From: Ochromonas danica
Taxonomy: Eukaryota > Sar > Chrysophyceae > Chromulinales > Chromulinaceae
DNA length: 64,000 nt
Direction of reading: 5' to 3'
Assembly (NCBI GenBank): GCA_015146655.1
Contig: VKHL01000075.1
Span: 1-64,000, forward strand
Under the pieces are notes generated by a model. It searched no databases. It had not been told where the DNA came from and saw only the letters and a list, made by a program, of their open reading frames with translations. The translations under genes and the position numbers were made by a program. Positions 13,001 through 21,498 of this stretch are shown in pieces (the first letter of the stretch is position 1; every line of letters begins with the position of its first letter).

Positions 13001-14843
13001 AGAAAGTTTCGCAGGGTCCATAGCTATCCTTGAAACTTCGTGCCCAAGTTGATCCTCTCGCAATAACGGTAAAATGTAATCCTTCCCCTTCTCCTACTGT
13101 TTGCCCCTCCTTCGATATTTTGCCACGTTTTCCACCCTTGCGCGCTCGAGATGCTAGTCCTTGTGGTGAATGATTTCGGAAAACCTCGACAACTTTGGCC
13201 AAAGGACCACCCTCAGGAAGAAAAACCTCATCTCCATCTCCTCGTAGTACATAATCAGTGCCAGGCCGAGCACCTCCAAACCTTTTCTTACTCCTCCTCT
13301 TCTCTATGACAGTACTTACATAGTCTTTCCAATTATCGCGCCCCTCTTGCATGGTGTCTCTTAGTACTGCGTGATAGTGTCCTGAGAAAGCCGATCCTCC
13401 ATGCAGCACCACGCCTTGTAATAGATAGAGATGCTTGGTACTAGCGAGTGAAGACCGACGCAAATGGAGGCGCACGTAATCGACAAGCTCCTCAATAGTC
13501 GAGGAAGGAGATGAGGAAGAGAGAAGATTCCAAATATCCTCGATGAAGAGAACTTCATTCCTTTCAGGCAGTTGCTCTTGATCAGAAAGAAAGGGGGCCA
13601 TGTCCAACAGCAAAGGAAAACTCCAAGATGTACCGATCTTACATCTCTCACCATTTGCGAAGGCATACCGGCTACAGGCGAAGGTAAGAATCGGCGGAAG
13701 GCGGCTGAGGTGGCTACATCGCACAGCATCACCACCTTCATCACACCGTGCACAGCGATAGCCTGAAACGACTTCCGGACTACAATAGCGCCGTAGTGCA
13801 GGTAGAAGTCCGTCGCAACCTGCAACCTGCAAAGACAGATCGAAGAAGGACTCGCTTGAAGTGGAAATTAGTCCGCATTTGACACAACGCACTTTGTTGG
13901 TTAGCACTCCCTCGAAGAGTGTTTTGCAGAGGTGCGCGATGGAGGTACAAGCCAATTCACGATCTAGGCGGTCCATAAACAAGCGGCTTAGCTCTTGTAT
14001 GTCTTGTTGCTGTCGCGCTTCATCAGCTTTCCAGCGGAAACCGTTCAAAGTGAGAGCTACGAAAGTTTCACCACGAGTTTAGAGAGGAGTGACGAAGGAA
14101 GTGAGGAACTGACCTTCTGTGCGCGCTGAGTGAGCATTCACAAGATTGAGGTAGCTGAAGAGTTTTTGCAGCTCTGCTGAAAGAGATCTAGCATCAAGTC
14201 TGGAAGGTGGAGTGTCCTCAAGCTGTGAAAGGAAATCGAGAGCTTGGTCAAGCCCGGCGGAGTGTGTCGCCCGCAATGCGACCAGAACACGATCAAGCGG
14301 CACCCCAAAGGATTGCAAAAGTGCAGCCAACTCTTGATCTACTTCCTCCTCGCTTGTTTCTTCACACCGACGATTCTGCGGGTTCTCCTCACCTCCCTGC
14401 AACATCAACAAGATCTCAACAGCAAATATACATAATAGACATAAGGAACTGACCAGCTCTGAACAGTCTAAAGAGAAGATGGCGCTTCGAAACTCAGGTG
14501 TCATATAAAACATCTGTAGCAGAGAGTTGAGATAGCATGTTGCTCCCCTGTCAGAGAATTAAGAAAAAGCAAACAGCGGTAAGCAAAAAGAGAGAAATGC
14601 AGGAGAAGTACTGATTGATTGATTACTGGTTGGTCAGGCCCATAAAGCCTGAAGCCGCCCGAGGTTCCACGGGTTTCGCGGAGGGAGTCTAAGCGCAGAA
14701 ATATCTGCAGGTCAGCACAAAAGGAATCGCTGTACTGCTTCTACTTATACCTTCTTATGCAAGAGATTGGATGAAGAGCAACTCGACCATATGGCCGCAT
14801 CGCAATGCTCCTCCTCCTGTTCACCAAACAATCCGCTCAACAT
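10003..14843 (-). CDS. USP40: USP40-like ubiquitin C-terminal hydrolase with an inserted UBA-like segment
   Basis: Seven exons: 14843-14751, 14688-14627, 14547-14454, 14396-14114, 14056-11607, 11548-10514, 10449-10003, about 1487 aa. The start MLSGLFGEQEEEH matches the USP40 N-terminus. The Cys box NQGATCYLNSLLQ (Cys56) is split by intron 2; TPEFRSAIFSL follows as in USP40. The QDIQELSRLF box, a CVKCG site, and the His box GGSAFSGHYHAVLRD (about residue 403) complete a cysteine protease that removes ubiquitin. The long C-terminal half has ubiquitin-like segments, and the tail (LREGDLLCLL) aligns with the end of USP40. Exon 4 (residues ~84-177) holds a UBA-like three-helix stretch (LLQSFGVPLDRVLVALRATH) between the Cys and Q boxes, the layout known from USP5/USP13. 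A good donor-like GTGAGT at the stop leaves open a further 3' exon. Confidence 0.88.
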
Positions 14844-15141
14844 TTGCTTCTCAGCGCAAGTGGCTTTAGCAGGTGTTGTTAGACTATCCCAGAGGGAGAA
14901 TCAACACAAGTCCTAGAATGCGGGACTACAGAGTGTTGTGAAACTTCAAGAAACAAGACCGAAGTTAGCCATCCCAAGCTACAAGCTAGACTAAACAAAA
15001 GATCTAGGCACCTAGACCAGAAGCTGGATCTAGACTCCTAGACTAGAAGCTAGAAGCTAGAAGGGCTCCAGCGGGCTAAATCTGACTGACTTGGGAGACA
15101 TTCCCAGCAGTTCGGAGTTTGATTGATAAATCGATTGTTTG

Positions 15142-16783
15142 ATGAGTGAAGCTGCCCCAGAGGTCACGCCAGAAGATTTGCTGATAGCTGCAGCGAAGGC
15201 AGAAAAGGCGGGGCGATTTGAAGACTCTTTAAGTCTATACCAGAAGGCATTGCAGACTTGGTTGGAGATCTACAAGAACGAGAAAGAAGGCACTGACAGG
15301 AAGAAGAAGCTGTTGTCTCTCATTGAGTCCAGTATGGTGGAAGCAGAGCGTGTGAAAGCTCTTGCACGAGCAGCTACGAGGCCCAATCGAATGTTTGCTG
15401 CGTTTAGGGGTTTTTTGCATCGCAAGCAAGAAGTCAACCCTCCCCTTCCTCCTTCACTCCCAACTGTTGATTCGCCATCGGGTGCCAACTCTAGAGAAAT
15501 GATGCGTATCTCTCAGTCCAACTCAGATCTTCCCGCTTCTTCAAAACTTCAAGAGCCACCCTCCAAAGTTGGCCAGCCCAAAGGACCTCCATCGTTCCCC
15601 GTCAAGTCCTCCACCCATGCCAAATCTCTCCACATTGCCAAACCAACACCTGCGAAGGTTCGTAAAGAGAAAGAGCTTCCAGTGGAGAACGAGTATGTGC
15701 AGCGGGTACTGGATGAGATGACTCAGCGCTCAACGGCTGTGCGCTGGGAAGAGATAGCGGGGTTAGCATTTGCCAAACAAACGCTCTACGAGGCTGTTGT
15801 TCTGCCTAATATTCGTCCGGACCTCTTTACTGGGCTAAGACGGCCTCCTCGCGGTGTGCTACTCTTCGGCCCGCCGGGCACGGGGAAAACCATGCTTGCC
15901 AAAGCAGTTGCGACTGAGACTGGCTTTGCTTTCTTCTCAGTGAGTGCTGCTGCAGTTGTAAGCAAGTTTTTGGGTGAAGGGGAGAAGCTTATGCGAGCAG
16001 TTTTCGAGACTGCACGATCTAGGCAGCCCGCAGTCATCTTCTTCGACGAAATAGATGCTCTCATGTCCACAAGGAAGGTAGCATGCTCTTCCCTTCATTC
16101 TCTCTTTTATATCTCGTGACAAAGCTTTGCTTTAGGAGAATGAACACGAGGCCTCGCGTAGATTGAAGACCGAGTTTATGACTCAGGTGAGCATATCTCT
16201 GTGTACCTTTCTTCTGAGGGTGTTATAGATTATTCGTCTCCTGTTACTATCTTCTTCTTCTTGTAGCTGGATGGAGCAACAACTTCGAGCAATGACCGTG
16301 TGCTTATCAGTGAGTGTTTCCTCTTCTTTTCAATATTTTTTGTGGATAATGGCTGCATGATGCTGGTCAGTGGCGGCAACGAATTTGCCTTGGGAGCTCG
16401 ACGAGGCTGTGCTTCGACGACTTGCTAAGCGAATCTATATCCCGCTACCAGATGGACCTGCCCGCCATGCACTTATCAATCATACTTTAGAGAAGCAGGG
16501 ACCAAAAGGGACCCGCCTGTCAAAAGAGCAGCTGACTCGGATTGTGGAACAAACTGAAGGTTACTCAGGATCCGACCTTGCAGCTCTTTGTCAGGAGGCA
16601 GCTTTAGGGCCCATTCGTGAAATCGACCCGTCCCGTTTGCGTTCCGTGCGACCTGAAGACGTACGACCGATCGAGGAGAAGGATTTTCTAACCGCACTGC
16701 AGGCCATTCGCTCCAGTGTATCCAGAGATCATCTCCAAACGTTCCAAACCTGGGCTGCTCAGTATGGATCAACTGTTAAGTAG
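15142..16783 (+). CDS. SPAST: Spastin-like AAA ATPase (microtubule severing)
   Basis: Four exons, 15142-16077, 16136-16186, 16267-16309 and 16371-16783, encode about 480 aa. Residues ~8-80 form a MIT-like helical bundle (AAAKAEKAGRFEDSLSLYQK). A Ser/Pro-rich linker follows, then the AAA module: entry VRWEEIAGLAFAKQTL, Walker A GPPGTGKT (about residue 245), pore-loop region SKFLGEGEKL, Walker B VIFFDEIDAL, sensor and arginine-finger region ELDEAVLRRLAKRIYIPLP, and the spastin/Vps4-type C-terminus DFLTALQAIRSSVS. HEASRRLKTEF in exon 2 fits spastin best; katanin p60 and fidgetin are less similar by eye. It would hydrolyse ATP to sever microtubules, or act at membranes with ESCRT-III through MIT. 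The MIT domain is typical of spastin, and no membrane hairpin is seen. Confidence 0.88.
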
Positions 16784-16827
16784 TGCTCAGATAATCGCGT
16801 ATCGTTGTATGTAGTCTGGTAATGTGA

Positions 16828-16856
16828 TAACCCTAACCCTAATTTCTAACCCTAAC
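16828..16856. repeat. Interstitial telomere-like repeats
   Basis: TAACCCTAACCCTAA, a short break, then CTAACCCTAAC lie just after the spastin-like gene and about 20 bp before the hAT element. The run ends in CTAACAACA, the same nine bases that follow the true telomere array at base 70-82. The orientation matches the left telomere. Confidence 0.75.
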
Positions 16857-16875
16857 AACAGAGTTGACCTGCCAG

Positions 16876-17999
16876 TAGCGATAGGTATCGGTCGGGTTTT
16901 TGGGGTCGATCGAGACTCGATACGAAAAACCCGATATTCCGATACGATACCGATACTCTACTTCTTAAGTTAACGTCTACAAAGTTAAATGTAATTGATT
17001 ATCAAAATTTCAAGCATAAAAACGTATTTAATCAATCTCCACAATAGTAGAGCCATTTTCTTCTTCTTCTTCCACTGGATTTGACCCCCAATTAGCACGG
17101 AGATAGATCAAATTTCTTGCCAAGTCACTGCGAAGTCGGCTTCTTTCCTCAGTAATTGTTCTTCCAGCCAAGGAAAATAATCTCTCCGATGAAGCAGAAG
17201 TTGCAGGAATGCACAATACTTTACGAGCAATCATAATCAGACACGGGTATCTGTAAGCATTCTCTCCCCACCACAATAGTGGTTTCTGCTCATATAAATC
17301 CGTACCAACCAGCTTCGGAATAGACAAATAGCTAAACACTTCGTCTACAACTTCAGCTGCACCACAAGAATCTGCCTCTTGCAGAGATACAAGCATATCG
17401 CGAAACAACGCCGAACGCATTTTTGATTTAGTCACAACAGGAGGAGTAGGTGTGCGGGTAGCAGTAGCAGGGGGCACAGGCCGCTTGATGGCAGCTACCA
17501 TAGCCCTTAGCTTCTCAACAATGCAGCAAGGTCAAAGTTTCACAGCGTGCCAAGAAGAGCTTCAGCAACTTTTCCTTGAAATCAGTGGTAGTATCCACTA
17601 TTGATCTCAGGATGCTGCTGCTTGCCATCTCTTCTTTGACCTTCTTCTCTTCCTTCGCAGCTTTTTCTTTTAATATTAAATGATAGTCAGCGGGGTGGTG
17701 ACTTCTCATGTGCTTAGCGAGCCCTGACGTGTTTCCATCTCTTCGTGGGACCTTAAAGCTCACCTTCTTCCACTCTTCTTAGTTGCAATAGGCATATCCC
17801 TTACTAATGGTGCTCTAGACTGACATTATTTTAATCTGGTATCTTTATTTGGATATAAAGTAAGCTCTTCGCTGCTAAACACCATGTCTCTAAAGAGATC
17901 GCAGCCATCCTTCCATATCGTATCGGTTTTGGGGGGCTGCCGATCGAGACCAATATCGGTATCGTATCGGGTCAAAAACGATACGATACGATACCGATA
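16876..17999 (-). mobile_element. Internally deleted hAT-family DNA transposon
   Basis: The element is about 1.12 kb. Its two ends are bordered by the same nine bases, ACCTGCCAG (16867-16875 and 17999-18007), consistent with the 8-bp target-site duplication of hAT elements. Both ends carry subterminal arrays of GATAC/GTATCG units and a palindrome around GGGTTTTT...AAAAACCC. The interior encodes, on the minus strand, pieces of a hAT transposase. The intact-looking duplication suggests a fairly recent insertion; the exact first and last bases are uncertain by one or two because the duplication can be read as either 8-mer of the nine. Its right end lies about 100 bp upstream of the next gene. 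Confidence 0.82.
17028..17763 (-). pseudogene. hAT transposase remnant (BED finger end + dimerisation domain)
   Basis: Two minus-strand pieces. 17763-17515 holds the second half of a BED zinc finger (GNTSGLAKHMRSHHPADY) and a Lys/Glu-rich stretch, ending in a stop. 17501-17028 holds the hAT C-terminal dimerisation domain: LLWWGENAYRYPCLIMIARK, then PATSASSERLFSLAGRT and the trailing R-S-R-L-R-S-D segment. The catalytic core between them, several hundred residues in full hAT transposases, is missing and the two pieces are in different frames. The element is therefore non-autonomous and would need a transposase supplied from elsewhere. Confidence 0.82.
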
Positions 18000-18101
18000 C
18001 CTGCCAGACACCCAAATCCCAGACCTCCAATTCCAAAATCCCAAATCTGCGTCTCCATTCGTTCCCCCATCTCATCTTGCTTTCAAGTTACAGGGGATAA
18101 G

Positions 18102-18740
18102 ATGCCTGGAAAGTTCACAGATGGTTATACCAAGAGTGCGCAAAAACAGAAGTTTGTTCGTCATCGCGATCTGAAGATGAAGGACAGTGAATTGCGGCGT
18201 GAGAGCAAGATTCAGCAGCTGATGTGTGAAGGTATTTGCGGACGTTGTCGAGACAAGGTCCAATGGCGCTTCAAATTCGACAAGTATAAACCACTAAAGA
18301 ATCCTGCTACCTGCCAAGACTGTCGACAGAAGACCATCGTTAAGGCCTATCGTACACTCTGCGATTCCTGTGCTTCAGCCAAGAATGTCTGTCCCAGCTG
18401 CTGCACTGACTTGGCATTGGCTGATACCATAGCCAAAGAAGCAGACGTTGAGGAGGAAGAGAAAGTAACAGTCGACATAGGAGATGAAGAAATGGTCTTG
18501 GAGAAGGGCGCCTCTCCTGAAGCTGAGGAAAGCAAGGAAGCCAAACCTGTCAACGCAGAGGAAGGTATATCATCCTCTGATCTCGCCTATGAAGAGATGC
18601 CAACGATGGTAGAGGATGATATCTTGGAGGATGATATACCTTCCTCTGCGTTGACAGGTTTGGCTTGGAATGAGCAGAAATTCCGCAACATTTCAGCATC
18701 GAAGTACTCCAAGCACCGCGCCACGGGCCAAGAAGCTTAA
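18102..18740 (+). CDS. C9orf85/DUF2039-like zinc-binding protein
   Basis: A single exon of 212 aa. The N-terminal ~110 residues match the C9orf85 (DUF2039) family: basic start MPGKFTDGYTKSAQKQKFV, then CGRCRDKVQWRFKFDKYKPL, CQDCRQKT, and a final cluster CDSCASAKNVCPSCC. The paired Cys motifs predict zinc binding; the molecular function of the family is not known. The C-terminal half is acidic and family-variable. It includes a perfect inverted DNA repeat (18538-18666) that is translated in both arms. The TTACAG just upstream could also be a splice acceptor for a 5' UTR intron. The hAT element ends about 100 bp upstream, so part of the promoter may have been displaced. Confidence 0.8.
   Translation: MPGKFTDGYTKSAQKQKFVRHRDLKMKDSELRRESKIQQLMCEGICGRCRDKVQWRFKFDKYKPLKNPATCQDCRQKTIVKAYRTLCDSCASAKNVCPSCCTDLALADTIAKEADVEEEEKVTVDIGDEEMVLEKGASPEAEESKEAKPVNAEEGISSSDLAYEEMPTMVEDDILEDDIPSSALTGLAWNEQKFRNISASKYSKHRATGQEA
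18538..18666. repeat. Perfect 40-bp inverted repeat inside a coding region
   Basis: Arms 18538-18577 and 18627-18666 are exact reverse complements over 40 bases with a 49-base loop. Pairing breaks at 18537/18667 and at 18578/18626. The transcript could form a very stable stem-loop. Both arms are translated, as AKPVNAEEGISSS and DIPSSALTGLAW. Confidence 0.92.
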
Positions 18741-18898
18741 CCTTTCACTGTGTTGCGCCTTTATACGCTTTTATCCTGTGTACATATGTCTCCACCTTGC
18801 ATTAAGGCATGTAATTCTTCTAAGCGGTTGGGATTAAGTCTTTTTAAACTCTTAGTATAGTTGGGATAACTACTTCCACAAGTAAACACAGGAGAGAC

Positions 18899-20429
18899 TC
18901 AGAGCTTCCCAAGTTGCTTGAGAACGCTAACGGCGACGCCTAACACTGTCATTACCACACCAGTGAGAATAAGGAGGTAGTTGCCGATCTTTTTTGCCCC
19001 TTCAAGTGAGGAAGGAATGCCCGCCGCACGCATACGGTCCAAGTTCTTGAGGTTCATAATAGCAGGCACAACAAACATCAGCAAGCAGCCAAACATGGCA
19101 CCACTAATGCTTACTACGAAACCAACATCTTTTAGTACCAGAGCGAGCGCTGTTACGAGTCCTAAAAGACCCAGTGTGGCTGGCACGTGAGCCTTCTCGC
19201 GTTTATCTCCCTTGGCCTGAACGATATCTAGCACACCTTCACGTAGGGCAGAGAAGAGGAAAGGATAACCTGTCACCAATGCGACACCAATGGCCAGACG
19301 GGCCAGAGTGGCCAGCACGTCGCTGCTGGCATAATTGTTCAGCACAAACCCTTGTGATGCTCCACCAAAGGTCAAAAACCCCATACCCATCATTAAGATA
19401 AAGAAAACAATGGCACTACCAAATGCTCCACCAACGACTGTGTTGAAACGCGCCGGTGTTGGATTCTTCAACTCTGTGAAAAACTGCGGGGCATTGTAAT
19501 GCGCAATAAAGCTCGTGCTTAGCATGGAAATAAGAACGAAAGTGAGATGATTTAGAACATAGCCACCACGCATATTGAAGATAGGCTTCACGGCAATCTC
19601 GTTGAAGAAGCGTCCACCGATGGCATAGGACTTGTCCAGCAGACGGATCGCCATGAAGATCGCTGTATAAAGCGTGCCCCCCAGGCCGAGCAAGCTGAAA
19701 GGTGCGAGTGAGCTCAGATTCTTAAGAGAACAGAGAGGTAGCAATACTACCGAAGAAAGCAGCAAAATGATGTTGGCACGAGAGCAAATTGCGGCGGGTA
19801 AGCTAAAGGTCTATCAGACATATCAGAGAGTCAGAACATCCTCACAGCTATAATGGCACAGCGCAATCGAGTAATACCTGTGCTAATGCAGTAAAGGAAT
19901 CACCGATGATGATAGAATAAGCCAGAGAGGCGAGAAAGCAGAGGGCGGTGATGGACGAAGAGATGACCCATGCGGAGCGACGGCTAACGCTCTTAGCCCA
20001 GGCCTCAGTAAACGATGAAGCCTTATATTCGCGGCATATGGTACCGATTGAACTAAACGTATAGGCAGCAATGAGACCAAAGAGCGCACAGATGGCACTG
20101 GAAGGAAGCAGTGCGCTCGGCTCATCGGCGAAAAAGGCAATTCCGCTTGGAAGGGAAAGCACCCCAGCACCAATGATGCTCTTGGCCAGGTTGAACACTG
20201 ATGTGGCAATGCTGGCCTCGCCTTTTGTGACAATCTCCTCTTCGGCCACCCCCTTGGTGGACAGCGCAGTGACTGAGGGGATCATCCTGGCCGCGGCCGT
20301 ACTTGTTGAAGGAGGCAGAAGCATGGAGGCTTTCACTCGAGACCGAGGACCGTTCAGTCCTGTCGAGAATGCTGAGGGCATGTTACAGCCGATAAGGACG
20401 ACCAACACAACAATTTGCAGACCAAACAT
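18899..20429 (-). CDS. AAAP/SLC38-type amino acid transporter, probably plastid-targeted
   Basis: Two exons, 20429-19878 and 19810-18899 (67-bp intron, phase 0), about 487 aa. The acceptor GATAG|ACC restores the conserved run LPAAICSRANIILLL; the next downstream AG would break the frame. The AAAP signature FNLAKSIIGAGVLSLPSGI forms the first transport helix, and about ten further hydrophobic spans follow, including VVLLPLCSLKNLSSLAPFSL. The N-terminus MFGLQIVVLVVLIG... is a signal peptide ending PSA|F, followed by STGLNGPRSRVKAS, a bipartite secondary-plastid presequence with Phe at +1. It is therefore likely to move amino acids across a plastid membrane, though the substrate cannot be read from sequence. 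It is divergent from the Nnf1-like gene with about 190 bp between starts. Confidence 0.8.
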
Positions 20430-20621
20430 TGCGTATTCCAGGTAATGTAATCTATTGCTGTGGATCCAGAGGGGCTGCTTGGCCGACCTCGCAATTGCAA
20501 CAGCAGTCTTAGTTTGCCAAAAATCGAGTTTGGCGACGCTTTTGGGGGTTTGGGGTTTTGGGTTTGTTCGAAGAAGCAAACCGCCAGCGAGACTTCCGAC
20601 TTGTCGAGGCGAAAAATTGAA

Positions 20622-21119
20622 ATGTCAGCTATCAAATTTGAGCGTCTCCAAAGTGCTTTCCTGAAGGCCTTGGATGCATCCATCAACAGCATGGGTGAAG
20701 ATGAACTTCAGGAGTGCTTTGGAGAACTCAAGACGCAGTTGGGTGGCAACCTTCAGATGGCTTTCGTCAATATGATCTCCAGGAGCGAAAAAAAGATTGA
20801 GAATGAATTTCGGCGGATCTCTGCGCGGTACAAGGTGGTCGACATCTTGACCTCTTCGTGTCCTTCCTTATCTTCCGCCACAAAGCAAATCGAAGCTCAA
20901 CATTCCTCGGAGGGAACTGCCTCCCAATGGGTTGAAGTACAGATGGCTATAAAGCACGCTGAAATGGAGGAACTGGATCGACAGATTGCTTTATTGGAGA
21001 CTGAGACCAAGCGCGCTGCAGACCTTGTCAGTCGCCTCAAGACACAGCTATACAACGAGATCGAGGCACTGAACGAGCAGAGTGTCAAACTTGAAAGGGT
21101 AGTGGATACATGTACATGA
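20622..21119 (+). CDS. Nnf1/PMF1-like kinetochore protein (tentative)
   Basis: A single exon of 165 aa that is almost entirely helical. The N-terminus KFERLQSAFLKALDASI resembles Nnf1/PMF1 (RLFDTMVDTFLQKLV), followed by ECFGELKTQL and a basic ISRSEKKIENEFRRISARYK stretch. The C-terminal 60 residues are coiled coil (EMEELDRQIALLETETKRAA). Nnf1 is a subunit of the MIS12 complex that links centromeric chromatin to the outer kinetochore. The similarity is only visible over short segments, and other coiled-coil proteins remain possible. The ATG at 20622 is chosen because the frame upstream is low-complexity and overlaps the promoter of the divergent transporter. Confidence 0.5.
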   Translation: MSAIKFERLQSAFLKALDASINSMGEDELQECFGELKTQLGGNLQMAFVNMISRSEKKIENEFRRISARYKVVDILTSSCPSLSSATKQIEAQHSSEGTASQWVEVQMAIKHAEMEELDRQIALLETETKRAADLVSRLKTQLYNEIEALNEQSVKLERVVDTCT

Positions 21120-21498
21120 AATGTAATTTGATTTGATTTGATTTTTATAGCGCACAGTGTTTTCAACTAAATCTCTCCTGTCGTGACCAAAAATGGAGAA
21201 TGGGCAATATAGCTTGTGTGTTTTTAAAGAAAATCTGTAGAGCTTGGAATTCACAGTGAAAAGGTGCAGATGCTCTTCAGTTTAAAGCTTGAAGCTAACT
21301 GGTTAGGGTGTGCGGCAATCGACTAACAGAAGGGACACTGTAACTTCAAAACACGCGCGAAAATGTGAAAAGGGGTGTTGCAGTTTCAGTTTGCCGCGCG
21401 CAACAACAATAGGTTTGCTCCACAAAGCCAACACAGAGGGGCAAAGCTTGACGGCAAATCAGAATATCACTGCAACTCCTGGAAGCTTTCGCTACACC
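21120..21498. other. Intergenic, short GATTT tandem repeat
   Basis: A 379-bp gap. Bases 21127-21145 hold about four TTGAT/TTTGA units. The frame of the downstream antiporter stays open back to about 21310, but no hydrophobic or conserved sequence is encoded there, so it is taken as 5' UTR. Confidence 0.45.

Noticed and set aside
17826-18174. Open frames with Arg-Tyr-Arg-Tyr or Asp-Thr-Ile-Arg runs on both strands
   Set aside because: They translate the GATAC/GTATCG subterminal arrays of the hAT element.
21310-21498. In-frame extension upstream of the KEA start
   Set aside because: It encodes no conserved sequence and would bury the signal peptide; the ATG at 21499 places it at the N-terminus.
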